From positions 186,001 to 250,000 of the forward strand of contig NZ_BMWC01000011.1 of assembly GCF_014651035.1 (NCBI RefSeq): DNA of 64,000 nt. The letters run 5' to 3'. Position numbers and translations under genes: made by a program. Source of the DNA: Streptomyces lomondensis. Lineage in GTDB: Bacteria > Actinomycetota > Actinomycetes > Streptomycetales > Streptomycetaceae. Of this stretch, positions 14,883 to 22,340 are shown piece by piece; positions within the stretch are counted from its first letter, which is position 1; each line of letters opens with the position of its first letter. Under the pieces are notes generated by a model, which did no database searches, was not told the origin of the DNA, and saw only the letters and a list, made by a program, of their open reading frames with translations.

Positions 14883-15848
14883 CTACGGCTCGACGACGAC
14901 TTCCTGGGCCGCGGCCGTGTCGCCGGCCACCAGGGGCGCGTCCACGGGCACGTTCCGCTTCACCAGGGCGAGGGCGACCGGGCCCAGCTCGTGGTGACGC
15001 GCGGAGGTCGTGATGAAGCCGATCTTCCGGCCGTCGGGGCCGTCCTCCGCGAGCCGCAGCTCGGTCCCGGCCACCGGCAGGTGGACCTCGCTGCCGTCCA
15101 GGTGCAGGAAGACCAGCCGGCGCGGCGGCTTGCCCAGGTTCTGCACCCGGGCGACCGTCTCCTGGCCCCGGTAGCAGCCCTTCTGGAGGTGCACCGCCGA
15201 GCCGATCCAGCCCAGCTCGTGCGGGATGGTGCGGTGGTCGGTCTCGAAACCGAGCCGGGGCCGGTGCTGCTCCACGCGCAGCGCCTCGTAGGCGAGGATC
15301 CCGGCGGGCGGCCCGGCCTGCGCGGCGTACGCCTCCAGGTCGGCGCGGGGCAGGAACAGGTCCCGGCCGTGCGGTGTCTCCCGTACGACCACGCCCTCGG
15401 GCACCTCGGCGATGGAGCCGGCCGGCAGGTGCACCACCGCGATGTCGGCCGTCCGGTCGGCGACCTCGACCTTGTAGAAGAACTTCATCGACTCCAGGTA
15501 CGCGATCAGCGCCTCCTGGGTGCCGGGCTCCACATGGGCCCAGACCGTCCCGCCGTCGTCGACGAGGTACAGCGCGTGCTCGATGTGGCCGTTCGCGGAG
15601 AGGATCAGCGACTCGGTGGCCCGGCCCGGGGGCAGCTCGCTGACGTGCTGGGTGAGCAGCAGGTGCAGCCAGGTGAGCCGGTCCTCGCCGGTGACGGTGA
15701 CGACCCCCCGGTGCGAGAGGTCCACGAAGCCGGTGCCGTCGGCGAGGGCGCGCTGCTCACGGAACAGGTCGCCGTAGTGGGCGGCGACGCCTTCGTCCAC
15801 GCCCTCGGCGGGGACGGCGCCGGGCAGGGTCAGCAGGGGGCTCTTCAT
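14883..15848 (-). CDS. ygfZ: YgfZ/GcvT-family folate-binding protein
   Basis: 321 residues. A GcvT-like tetrahydrofolate-binding fold with the YgfZ signature K-G-C-Y-x-G-Q-E (KGCYRGQETVARVQN, about residue 223-237). YgfZ proteins help assembly or repair of certain Fe-S enzymes, using folate and the motif Cys. FVDLSHRGVVTVTGEDRLTWLHLL near the N-terminus is the usual domain start. It is followed on the other side by dtd (tail to tail, about 20 bp apart) and preceded by nur with 10 bp between them. Confidence 0.9.
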   Translation of the reverse strand: MKSPLLTLPGAVPAEGVDEGVAAHYGDLFREQRALADGTGFVDLSHRGVVTVTGEDRLTWLHLLLTQHVSELPPGRATESLILSANGHIEHALYLVDDGGTVWAHVEPGTQEALIAYLESMKFFYKVEVADRTADIAVVHLPAGSIAEVPEGVVVRETPHGRDLFLPRADLEAYAAQAGPPAGILAYEALRVEQHRPRLGFETDHRTIPHELGWIGSAVHLQKGCYRGQETVARVQNLGKPPRRLVFLHLDGSEVHLPVAGTELRLAEDGPDGRKIGFITTSARHHELGPVALALVKRNVPVDAPLVAGDTAAAQEVVVEP

Positions 15849-15858
15849 ATCCGTAAGC

Positions 15859-16296
15859 CTACGACTCGGTAGTTGAAGCCTTGAGCGTGCAGTCCTCGCA
15901 CCGGCCGAAGATCGCGAAGTGCTTCATGTCGGTGTCGAACCCGAACTCGGCACGCAGCTTGGCGGTGAACTCGGCGGCCACGGAGACGTCGGCCTCGATG
16001 ACGTTCTGGCAGTCCCGGCACACCAGGTGGATGTGGTGGTGCCGGTCCGCGAGGTGGTACGTCGGCGCCCCGTGCCCCAGATGCGCGTGGCTGACCAGCC
16101 CGAGCTCCTCCAGGAGCTCCAGCGTCCGGTACACCGTGGAAATGTTGACCCCCGACGCCGTCTTCCTCACTTCCACGAGGATGTCGTCGGGGGTCGCGTG
16201 CTCCAGGGTGTCCACGGCTTCGAGCACGAGTTGCCGCTGCGGGGTCAGCCGGTAGCCGCGCTGCCGCAGATCGCTCTTCCAGTCGGTGCTCACCAC
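15859..16296 (-). CDS. nur: Nur, nickel-responsive Fur-family repressor
   Basis: 145 residues. A winged helix with GVNISTVYRTLELLEELGLV is followed by the dimerisation domain. Metal ligands match Nur of S. coelicolor by position: H33, H86, H88 and H90 for the nickel site, H70, H72 and H126 for the second site, and two Cys pairs (C93/C96 and C133/C136). Nur represses nickel uptake genes and the Fe-superoxide dismutase gene when nickel is sufficient. The HHHIHLVCRDC block is present intact. It precedes ygfZ by 10 bp and probably shares its transcript. Confidence 0.9.
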   Translation of the reverse strand: MVSTDWKSDLRQRGYRLTPQRQLVLEAVDTLEHATPDDILVEVRKTASGVNISTVYRTLELLEELGLVSHAHLGHGAPTYHLADRHHHIHLVCRDCQNVIEADVSVAAEFTAKLRAEFGFDTDMKHFAIFGRCEDCTLKASTTES

Positions 16297-16312
16297 ACGG
16301 ACGAGTCTAGAA

Positions 16313-16888
16313 CTACTTGAAGAAAGCGATGCCGTCGTCCGGCAGGTCGTCCGGCAGGGCCTTGGCCCAGCGCTCGACCTCCTCCGGGGTGACGACCTTC
16401 TTCAGGTGGGCCGACATGTAGGGGCGCAGCTCGACCTCGGGGGTCTGCTTCTCGCCGACCCACATCAGGTCGCTCTTGACGTAGCCGTACAGCCGCTTGC
16501 CGCCGGTGTAGGGCTGGGAGGCGGCCGTGCGGGCCACCGCGTCGGTCACGAGGTCGATCTGCGGCTTCTTGTCGGCCAGCTCGCCGTACCAGATCTCGAT
16601 GACGCCGTCGTCGCGGGTCATCGTCACCTCGACCTTGCGGTCGGCGTCGACGCGCCAGTAGCCGTGCTCGGACTCCAGCGGGCGGACCTTGTTGCCGTCC
16701 TTGTCCAGCACCCAGGTGTGGGAGTGGTACTCCAGGAAGTCCCGGCCGTCGTGCGTGAAGGTGACCTCCTGCCCGAAGTTGCACTTCTCGGAGCCGGGGA
16801 AGTCGTGCACACCGGCCCCCGCCCAGTTGCCGAGCAGGAAGGCGAGCGGGACGAGGTCCTTGTGGAGGTCGGACGGGATCTCGATCAT
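16313..16888 (-). CDS. Nitrobindin-like / FABP-family beta-barrel protein
   Basis: 191 residues. LAFLLGNWAGAGVHDFPG carries the G-x-W-x-G-x-G signature of the nitrobindin (THAP4-like, DUF1794) ten-strand barrel, and later strands such as KVEVTMTRDDGVIEIWYGEL fit the fold. Members bind haem or a fatty-acid-like ligand; the AHLKK His near residue 160 could be a haem ligand, but this cannot be verified. Downstream of the 32-residue membrane protein and upstream of nur on the same strand. Confidence 0.85.
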   Translation of the reverse strand: MIEIPSDLHKDLVPLAFLLGNWAGAGVHDFPGSEKCNFGQEVTFTHDGRDFLEYHSHTWVLDKDGNKVRPLESEHGYWRVDADRKVEVTMTRDDGVIEIWYGELADKKPQIDLVTDAVARTAASQPYTGGKRLYGYVKSDLMWVGEKQTPEVELRPYMSAHLKKVVTPEEVERWAKALPDDLPDDGIAFFK

Positions 16889-16908
16889 CAGAACTTCCTA
16901 GACGTGGG

Positions 16909-17007
16909 TCAGCGCTGGCCCTGGTACAGCTTCTTCACGGTCAGTCCGGCGAAGGCGAGGACGCCGACGGCGACCAGGACCAACAGGATTTCGAAGAAAA
17001 GCTCCAC
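16909..17007 (-). CDS. 32-residue single-pass membrane protein
   Basis: GTG 17007 has AAGGAG seven bases upstream. The peptide is one helix, VELFFEILLVLVAVGVLAF, with a short basic tail LTVKKLYQGQR. It ends 20 bp before the nitrobindin-like gene on the same strand, so the two are probably cotranscribed. Strong ribosome site and clean membrane profile argue that it is translated despite its size. Function unknown. Confidence 0.75.
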   Translation of the reverse strand: MELFFEILLVLVAVGVLAFAGLTVKKLYQGQR

Positions 17008-17077
17008 GGGGTGCTCCTTGAGCGGGGTGCGGATGTGTGCACAGGGCCGGCCCCAGCTTACGCGGGCCCCTTCGGCC

Positions 17078-17102
17078 CTACGATTCCGGACTACGATTCC
17101 GG
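17078..17102. repeat. Paired 12-bp direct repeat CTACGATTCCGG
   Basis: Identical 12-mers at 17078-17089 and 17091-17102 with one base between, ending three bases before the DsrE-type start. Each contains TACGAT, a possible -10 hexamer, so the pair may reflect a duplicated promoter for a leaderless transcript. Confidence 0.6.
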
Positions 17103-17104
17103 CT

Positions 17105-17467
17105 ATGGCGAAGAAGCTCGTGATCAAGGTGACGGCCGGGGCGGACGCCCCCGAGCGGTGCTCCCAGGCGTTCACGGTGGCGGCGGTGGCGGTGGCCAGC
17201 GGCGTCGACGTGTCCCTGTGGCTGACCGGCGAGTCCTCCTGGTTCGCCCTCCCCGGCCGCGCCGCCGAGTTCGAGCTGCCGCACGCGGCGCCGCTGCCCG
17301 ACCTGCTCGACTCGGTCCTCGCGGCCGGCCGCGTCACCCTGTGCACGCAGTGCGCGGCCCGGCGCGAGATCACGGAGAAGGACGTCATCGAGGGCGTCCG
17401 TATCGCGGGCGCGCAGGTCTTCGTCCAGGAAGCGCTGGCGGACGAGACTCAGGCGCTCGTCTACTGA
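17105..17467 (+). CDS. DsrE/DsrF-like family protein
   Basis: 120 residues. The fold is alternating beta/alpha with LVIKVTAGADAPERCSQAF at the N-terminus (Cys 19) and VTLCTQCAARREIT later (two Cys three apart), then DVIEGVRIAGAQVFVQEALA. DsrE-like proteins often handle persulfide sulfur on a Cys; which Cys, if any, is active here is not known. Divergent from the 32-residue membrane protein. The stop overlaps the tail of the VOC gene by 7 bp. Confidence 0.8.
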   Translation: MAKKLVIKVTAGADAPERCSQAFTVAAVAVASGVDVSLWLTGESSWFALPGRAAEFELPHAAPLPDLLDSVLAAGRVTLCTQCAARREITEKDVIEGVRIAGAQVFVQEALADETQALVY

Positions 17468-17847
17468 GACTCCTGCGCCGTCTCCGTGTAGAGGCAGAAC
17501 GGGTGGCCCACCGGGTCCAGGAGCACCCGGACGTGGGCCTGCGGCTGGAACCCGGCGAGACGCGCGCCCTCGGCGACGGCCCGCGCGGTCTCCCGCTCCA
17601 GGTCGTCGACCTCGATGTCGAGGTGGGTCATCATCTGCTGCCGGTCCGGGCGGCTCGGCCAGACGGGCGGCACGAAGACGGGCTCGCTCTGGAAGGACAG
17701 CCCCGTACCGCCGTCCGGCGGCCGGATGTGCACCCAGTCGGGGCCGTCCTCGTCCCGCCAGACGCCCCAGCCGGGCAGCAGCCGTAAGTAGAAGTCCGCG
17801 AGTTCCCGGGCGTTCGGTGCGTCCAGCACTGCCGCTGTCAGTCTCAT
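17461..17847 (-). CDS. VOC-superfamily (glyoxalase/bleomycin-resistance-like) protein
   Basis: 128 residues. Two beta-alpha-beta-beta-beta modules: LTAAVLDAPNARELADFYLRLL with GWGVWRDEDGPDWVHI, then MTHLDIEVDDLERETARAVAEGARL and VLLDPVGHPFCLY. The metal-type His (THLD) and final DPxGHPFCL are present. Substrate cannot be assigned. It overlaps the DsrE gene tail-to-tail by 7 bp. Confidence 0.85.
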   Translation of the reverse strand: MRLTAAVLDAPNARELADFYLRLLPGWGVWRDEDGPDWVHIRPPDGGTGLSFQSEPVFVPPVWPSRPDRQQMMTHLDIEVDDLERETARAVAEGARLAGFQPQAHVRVLLDPVGHPFCLYTETAQESQ

Positions 17848-17884
17848 GAGGCCGGGATACCCCCCGCGGGCGAGAAGACGCCGC

Positions 17885-18145
17885 TCACCTCGGCCGCTTC
17901 TTGCCGTCCAGCTCGTCCCACCACTCGTCGGACTGGGGGTCGCCGGAGGGGTCGTCCCACCAGCGGTCCTCGGGCCCGCGCCGGTTGGCGACCATGGCCG
18001 CCACGGGCGGGATGACCATGGCGACGACGCACATCCCCACGGCCACGGGAATCGACCACAGCCGCACGACACCCCACGCCAGGACGAAGAGGCCGATGCA
18101 GAGGCCCATCATCGCGAAGTACGTGTGCCGTCGCCGTGCGTACAT
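17885..18145 (-). CDS. DUF3099-type small membrane protein
   Basis: 86 residues from ATG 18145. Basic N-terminus MYARRRHTYFAMMG, two adjacent membrane helices (LCIGLFVLAWGVVRLW and IPVAVGMCVVAMVIPPVAAMV), and an acidic Trp-rich cytoplasmic tail. This pattern is that of DUF3099, a Streptomyces family of unknown role. The strong hairpin at 18171-18217 separates it from the upstream sulfur operon. Confidence 0.8.
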   Translation of the reverse strand: MYARRRHTYFAMMGLCIGLFVLAWGVVRLWSIPVAVGMCVVAMVIPPVAAMVANRRGPEDRWWDDPSGDPQSDEWWDELDGKKRPR

Positions 18146-18170
18146 ACGTCCAGCGTAGGTCCGGGCACGC

Positions 18171-18217
18171 CGAAGGGCCGCACCCCAGGCGTCCAACCCG
18201 AGGGGTGCGGCCCTTCG
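18171..18217 (-). terminator. Strong terminator of the sulfurtransferase-DUF1416 operon
   Basis: 16-bp perfect arms (CGAAGGGCCGCACCCC at 18171-18186 and its complement at 18202-18217) around a 15-base loop, 15 bp after the DUF1416 stop. No T-run follows, as is common in Streptomyces. Confidence 0.85.
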
Positions 18218-18231
18218 AGGACCGGTCGCCG

Positions 18232-18519
18232 TCAGACGGCGATCGCGACCTCCGCCAGGCCGCCCTTCTGGGCGACGACCGTGCGGTCGGCGGTGGCGCC
18301 GGGCACGAGGGCGCGGACGGTCCAGGTGCCCTCGGCCGCGTAGAAGCGGAACTGTCCGGTCGCCGAGGTCGGCACCTCGGCCGTGAACTCGCCGGTCGAG
18401 TCCAGCAGACGGACGTAGCCCACCACGGGCTCGCCGTCCTTGGTCACCTGACCCTGGATCGTGGTCTCACCGGGCTTGATCGTCGAGGCGTCGGGGCCGC
18501 CGGCCTTCGCACCACACAT
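18232..18519 (-). CDS. DUF1416 (SseC-like) sulfur-associated protein
   Basis: 95 residues. MCGAKAGGPDASTIKPGETT followed by a beta-sandwich-like domain (GQVTKDGEPVVGYVRLLDSTGEFTAEV, GQFRFYAAEGTWTVRALV). DUF1416/SseC proteins accompany thiosulfate sulfurtransferase genes across actinobacteria and are presumed to act in sulfur metabolism, with no defined reaction. The Cys at residue 2 is conserved in the family. It lies 41 bp downstream of the sulfurtransferase, in its operon. Confidence 0.88.
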   Translation of the reverse strand: MCGAKAGGPDASTIKPGETTIQGQVTKDGEPVVGYVRLLDSTGEFTAEVPTSATGQFRFYAAEGTWTVRALVPGATADRTVVAQKGGLAEVAIAV

Positions 18520-18560
18520 GTCGTACTCCTGAAGAGGTCTGGAAAGGTCGGTCGGGTCTC

Positions 18561-19406
18561 TTACTTGTTGGCGCCGAGCTCGATCGGCACGCCCACCAGG
18601 GAGCCGTACTCGGTCCAGGAGCCGTCGTAGTTCTTGACGTTCTCCACGCCGAGCAGCTCGTGCAGCACGAACCAGGTCAGCGCGGAGCGCTCACCGATGC
18701 GGCAGTAGGCGATGGTGTCCTTGGCCAGGTCGACGCTCTCCTCGGCGTAGAGGGCCTTGAGCTCCTCGTCCGACTTGAAGGTGCCGTCGTCGTTGGCGTT
18801 CTTGGACCACGGGATGTTGCGGGCGCTGGGCACGTGGCCGGGGCGCTGGGACTGCTCCTGCGGCAGGTGGGCCGGGGCGAGCAGCTTGCCCGAGAACTCG
18901 TCGGGCGAGCGCACGTCGACGAGGTTCTGCGACCCGATGGCGGCCACGACGTCGTCGCGGAAGGCGCGGATCGACGTGTCCTGCGGCTTGGCCTTGTAGT
19001 CCGTCTTCGCGCGCTCCGGCACCTCGGTGCCGTCGACCAGCTCGCGGGCGTCGAGCTCCCACTTCTTGCGGCCGCCGTCGAGGAGCTTGACGTTCTCGTG
19101 GCCGTACAGCTTGAAGTACCAGTACGCGTAGGAGGCGAACCAGTTGTTGTTGCCGCCGTAGAGGACCACGGTGTGGTCGTTGGCGATGCCCTTCTCCGAC
19201 AGGAGCTTCTCGAAGCCCTCCTGGTCGACGAAGTCACGGCGGACCGGGTCCTGGAGGTCCTTGGTCCAGTCGATGCGGATCGCGTTCTTGATGTGGTTCT
19301 TGTCGTACGCGGACGTGTCCTCGTCCACCTCGACGATCGCGATGGTCGGGTCGTCCAGGTGCTCCTGAAGCCAGTCGGCGTCGACCAGGACGTCGCTGCG
19401 GCTCAT
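18561..19406 (-). CDS. cysA: Thiosulfate sulfurtransferase (rhodanese, SseA/CysA type)
   Basis: 281 residues. Two rhodanese domains: N-terminal inactive (about 5-130, DTSAYDKNHIKNAIRIDWTKDL) and C-terminal catalytic with IAYCRIGERSALTW; the active Cys is C235 in CRIGERS. It transfers sulfane sulfur from thiosulfate to a thiophilic acceptor. GGAGGAGAAAGAGC precedes ATG 19406, an unusually strong ribosome site. Upstream lies a Cys-containing leader peptide and inverted repeats, so expression is probably controlled by cysteine supply. Called cysA in many actinobacterial genomes, not to be confused with the sulfate-permease ATPase. Confidence 0.9.
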   Translation of the reverse strand: MSRSDVLVDADWLQEHLDDPTIAIVEVDEDTSAYDKNHIKNAIRIDWTKDLQDPVRRDFVDQEGFEKLLSEKGIANDHTVVLYGGNNNWFASYAYWYFKLYGHENVKLLDGGRKKWELDARELVDGTEVPERAKTDYKAKPQDTSIRAFRDDVVAAIGSQNLVDVRSPDEFSGKLLAPAHLPQEQSQRPGHVPSARNIPWSKNANDDGTFKSDEELKALYAEESVDLAKDTIAYCRIGERSALTWFVLHELLGVENVKNYDGSWTEYGSLVGVPIELGANK

Positions 19407-19544
19407 GCTCTTTCTCCTCCGGGGCAGTTACGGCGGGGCGTGCGAGGTCTGCGGGGCGCGCGCCCATGACGAGGGCGGCGCACGGGTGCCCTTGATGCAG
19501 GGCGGCGGGGATGCGCGCGCCGGCTCACGGGCCGACGCGGTCGC
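19407..19544 (-). promoter_or_regulatory. Candidate cysteine attenuator between leader peptide and cysA
   Basis: The 138-base stretch between the leader-peptide stop and the sulfurtransferase start has GC-rich complementary runs: GCGCGCGCC at 19513-19521 and GGCGCGCGCC at 19455-19464 can pair, and GGCGGCGGGG/CCCCGCCGCC arms lie between. Alternative pairing that masks or exposes the strong cysA ribosome site is plausible. I did not fold it computationally. Confidence 0.55.
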
Positions 19545-19625
19545 TCAGAAGGTGCGACAGAGCATGGCGGCGACGCGGCACAGGTCTACTGCCCGCCGCT
19601 TCGTGAGATCCGCCTGTCGCTTCAT
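19545..19625 (-). CDS. Cysteine-containing leader peptide upstream of cysA
   Basis: 26 residues, MKRQADLTKRRAVDLCRVAA followed by MLCRTF. It fits the actinobacterial putative leader peptide pattern RR-x-V-D-L-C-R-V-x-x-x-L-C-R found before sulfur-assimilation genes, where ribosome stalling at Cys codons reports cysteine shortage. The start ATG at 19623-19625 is seven bases after a TACGAT -10, so translation is probably leaderless. The stop is 138 bases before cysA. It is too short for usual gene finders. Confidence 0.88.
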   Translation of the reverse strand: MKRQADLTKRRAVDLCRVAAMLCRTF

Positions 19626-19632
19626 GCCGTCG

Positions 19633-19662
19633 ATCGTAGGGACGGCAGGGCGGGCGTGTCAC
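19633..19662 (-). promoter_or_regulatory. Promoter of the leader peptide/cysA transcript
   Basis: On the minus strand GTGACA (19657-19662) and TACGAT (19633-19638) are separated by 18 bases, and ATG follows the -10 after seven bases. Near-consensus vegetative (HrdB-type) promoter. Confidence 0.75.
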
Positions 19663-19828
19663 CGGTGTGTCGCATACTGAGACGAGATGGTCCGGGATGT
19701 GGGATCAGCAGACTGTCAAAGCGGTCACCGCAAGGGCTCCCGCCGACTGTATCCGCCGTCACATCTACGCTGCGGACGCCGCCGTCTCGCCCACCGGACA
19801 GGGCGGGTCGATCCCGCCGTGCCCGTTC

Positions 19829-20569
19829 CTACCCGGCGAGCCGGACGTCGGAACCCTTCACCGTGATCTCGACGCCACCCGGAGCCGCCTGGACCTTGTC
19901 CAGCTGGATGCCGCCGGGCAGGCCGTCGATCTTCTGCTGGAAGTCGGTGATCGCCCGGACCCGGTTCTCGGCGAGGTCGACACCGGCGAAATCGGGCAGG
20001 CCGTCGGCCTTCACGCGCACGGTGTCGCCGTCGACCACCGTCACCGTGCTGAGCACCGAGACCGGCTCGGGCAGCTTGGTGCCGAGCACGGTGGCCTCGA
20101 CGGTGACCTTGATCTTGCCGTTGCCGCCGTCGGAGAGGCCGACGACGTTGGCGGTGACGCCCGGGGCGACCTGGGTGGGCTCGGACTTCGCCGTCTTCAG
20201 CAGCTCGTCGTAGGCGATGGTCGCGGTGCCGGTGGCGCTGGTGGCGGTGGCGGAGCTGTAGTCGCCGGAGAACTCGACGCCCTTCATGTCGGCCCGGAGG
20301 TCGTCGATACGGATCTTCTGGGCGCCGTTGCCCGCGGCGGCCTCGTAGTTCTTGATGCCGACCTCGATGTCGTCCAGGGAGCCGCCGACGACCTGGGTGA
20401 GGAACGGGAAGCCCTTGATGCTGACGTCGGGGGTCGTCGCGAGGTTCTCCGTCGTCTTCAGCCGGTCGGCGGCCTCGCCCTCGGCGAAGTTCACGGCGAC
20501 GCGGTCGGCGATGACGAAGAGTCCGCCCAGGATCACTATGAAGATCAGCAGTATTCGCAGTGCGCGCAT
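19829..20569 (-). CDS. DUF2993 (LmeA-like) secreted or membrane-anchored protein
   Basis: 246 residues. One N-terminal helix ALRILLIFIVILGGLFVIADRVA anchors an extracytoplasmic domain that has the DUF2993 features: AADRLKTTENLATTPDVSIKGFPFLTQVVGGSLDDIEV and a repeating beta pattern to the end. LmeA of mycobacteria, the characterised member, binds phospholipid and acts in mannan elongation; whether that applies in Streptomyces is unknown. A second DUF2993 protein lies at 34156-35379. Confidence 0.85.
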   Translation of the reverse strand: MRALRILLIFIVILGGLFVIADRVAVNFAEGEAADRLKTTENLATTPDVSIKGFPFLTQVVGGSLDDIEVGIKNYEAAAGNGAQKIRIDDLRADMKGVEFSGDYSSATATSATGTATIAYDELLKTAKSEPTQVAPGVTANVVGLSDGGNGKIKVTVEATVLGTKLPEPVSVLSTVTVVDGDTVRVKADGLPDFAGVDLAENRVRAITDFQQKIDGLPGGIQLDKVQAAPGGVEITVKGSDVRLAG

Positions 20570-20917
20570 GCGGTGTTTCCCCCACCTAGGCGGTCGTGAC
20601 GGCGGTCATCCCTGACGACCCGGGTGGCCGTCCCAGCGTGAGGGTAACTCCGTGTCCGGTGAGGGGCCTGGGATTGTCGATCACCTGTGACAGCTGCGAG
20701 GCGTTGATGCCGGGGCCGGGTGGGTGCGCAGCCCGGCGGAGCGGGGTGCCGCTTCTTTGGGACGGGCGCCGCCCTTAGCGGCACGATTGCCCGCAGCTCA
20801 GCGGACCCGCAGCGGTTGGCGCGTCAACGGACAGTCAGTCGGCGTCCGACCCCATCGCGCCGTTCCGAGGACGGACACCCCCCGGCGCGGCCCCGACCCA
20901 CACCCGGCGAATAGGCG
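20570..20917. other. Intergenic stretch without recognised gene
   Basis: Contains the 5' region of the DUF2993 gene and the hairpin at 20746-20784. Short open frames on both strands have no ribosome site and no recognisable protein features. I see nothing else in it. Confidence 0.5.
20746..20784 (-). terminator. Hairpin after the MoaD/membrane-protein operon
   Basis: 8-bp arms GTGCCGCT (20746-20753) and AGCGGCAC (20777-20784) enclose a second small stem GGGC-GCC-GCCC. It lies 134 bp beyond the stop of the leftward membrane protein gene and is a plausible terminator for it. Confidence 0.55.
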
Positions 20918-22027
20918 CTACGCCAGCGCCCGCCCCAGCACGTAGACGACCGGCGCCGCCCCCGCCAACGGCAGAGCCACCCCCGCCGTGAAGTGGACGA
21001 AGCGGGACGGGTAGTCGTAGCTCGCGACCCGGTGGCCGATCAGGGCGCAGGCCGCCGCGCCCGCGCCCAGCAGGGCGCCCGACGTGCCCAGGCCCGTCAG
21101 CGAGCCGGCCGCGACACCACCGCCCGCCGCCGCGAGCAGCGCCACCACCACCGACGCCACCGTCGGCAACGGCAGGGCGCGCGCCAGGACGGCGACGGCC
21201 ACGGCCACCGCACCCACCGTCACCGCGTCCGCGTCGGCCGCGAGGTACCCGCCCGCCACGATCGCCAGCGCCGACGCCGCGACCGTCGCCATCAGGCCGT
21301 ACATCCGCTCGTCCGGGTCGGCGTGGGACCGCAGCTGGAGCACCAGCGCGAGCAGCACCCACACCCCCAGCGTCCCCAGGATCGCCGCCGGCGAGCGTCC
21401 CGAGGCCAGCAGCGCGGCATCCGCGGCCAGCGCCCCCGCGAAGCCCAGCGCGATGCCCTGCCGCGCCGGCCACATCCCGTTCAGCCGGAACCAGCCCGCC
21501 GCGGTGACGGCCTGGAGCACGACGAGCGGCACCAGCAGCGCGTACGTCCCGACCGCCGCGGCACCGGCCAGCAGCAGCCCCAGCAGCGCGGTCAGCGCGG
21601 CCGGCTGCATCCCGGGCTCGATGATCGGCGACCGCCCCTCCGCCCGGGCCCGCTGCGCGTCCGTGACGCGGGTGTTCCCGCCGAGGGAGGGTGGCCCGTA
21701 CTCGGGAGCGGGGCCGGAAGCCTCGGCGACCTCAGCAGGAGCCGGGGCCGGAGCGGGCGCCGGAGCCGCGTACCCCTGCTGCGGCAGATACGCGGTCTCG
21801 GCGGCAGCCGGCGCGGACACCGGCTGGTGCGTCTGCGTCTCCCACGTCTGCCCCTGCCACTGCTGCGTGTACTGCTGCGCGGCGTGCGGATCCTCGTACG
21901 CGGGATACCCCTGGTTCCCCTGATACCCCTGGTTCCCCTGCCCGGGCCACGCCTGCTGCTGCCCATAGGAGCCGTAGCCGTCATAGCCGTCGTAACTCTC
22001 GTAACCGTCATACGGCTGGTTGGTCAT
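20918..22027 (-). CDS. Multi-pass membrane protein with Tyr/Gly/Gln-rich N-terminus
   Basis: 369 residues from ATG 22027, which has AGGAGG six bases upstream. Residues 1-70 are low-complexity (repeats of Y-D-G-Y, then two near-identical N-Q-G-Y-Q/P units and several Q-Q-W), residues 71-130 are Pro/Ala-rich, and residues about 140-369 hold about nine membrane helices separated by short loops. The tail resembles no transporter I recognise. The moaD-like gene overlaps its leader: the MoaD stop at 22030-22032 lies inside the ribosome-binding region, so translation is probably coupled. Confidence 0.75.
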   Translation of the reverse strand: MTNQPYDGYESYDGYDGYGSYGQQQAWPGQGNQGYQGNQGYPAYEDPHAAQQYTQQWQGQTWETQTHQPVSAPAAAETAYLPQQGYAAPAPAPAPAPAEVAEASGPAPEYGPPSLGGNTRVTDAQRARAEGRSPIIEPGMQPAALTALLGLLLAGAAAVGTYALLVPLVVLQAVTAAGWFRLNGMWPARQGIALGFAGALAADAALLASGRSPAAILGTLGVWVLLALVLQLRSHADPDERMYGLMATVAASALAIVAGGYLAADADAVTVGAVAVAVAVLARALPLPTVASVVVALLAAAGGGVAAGSLTGLGTSGALLGAGAAACALIGHRVASYDYPSRFVHFTAGVALPLAGAAPVVYVLGRALA

Positions 22028-22029
22028 CG

Positions 22030-22284
22030 TCACCCTCCTGCGAACGGCGGGAGCACCTCGACCGTGCCGCCGTCGGCCAGCCGTACCGTCTCATGGTCGC
22101 GGGTGCCCACGGGGTCACCGTCCACGAGGAACGAGCATCGCCGCAGGACGCGCTCCAGTTCCCCGGGGTGTCGCGCGCGCACCCCCGCGAGCGCCTCGGC
22201 GAGCGTGGCCGCCTCGTACGGCTCCTCGGCCACCCCGGCCGCGGCCTTGGCGGCGGCCCAGTAGCGCACCGTGACCTTTGGCAT
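22030..22284 (-). CDS. MoaD/ThiS-family sulfur carrier protein
   Basis: 84 residues from ATG 22284 (GAGG ten bases upstream). Beta-grasp fold with VTVRYWAAAKAAAGVAEE at the start, FLVDGDPVGTRDHETVRLADGGTVEVLPPFAGG at the end. The C-terminal Gly-Gly is the thiocarboxylation site used in molybdopterin or thiamine-type sulfur transfer. No partner MoaE or MoeB lies next to it. It is cotranscribed with the following Tyr/Gln-rich membrane protein. Confidence 0.88.
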   Translation of the reverse strand: MPKVTVRYWAAAKAAAGVAEEPYEAATLAEALAGVRARHPGELERVLRRCSFLVDGDPVGTRDHETVRLADGGTVEVLPPFAGG

Positions 22285-22340
22285 CTGCTTCCTCAATCGC
22301 ACAGTCACAACGGACTCACCCGATGGTGGCCACCGTCAGG

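Noticed and set aside
20596..20778. 60-codon plus-strand ORF in the gap after the DUF2993 gene
   Set aside because: No ribosome site, no conserved-looking features, overlaps a hairpin.
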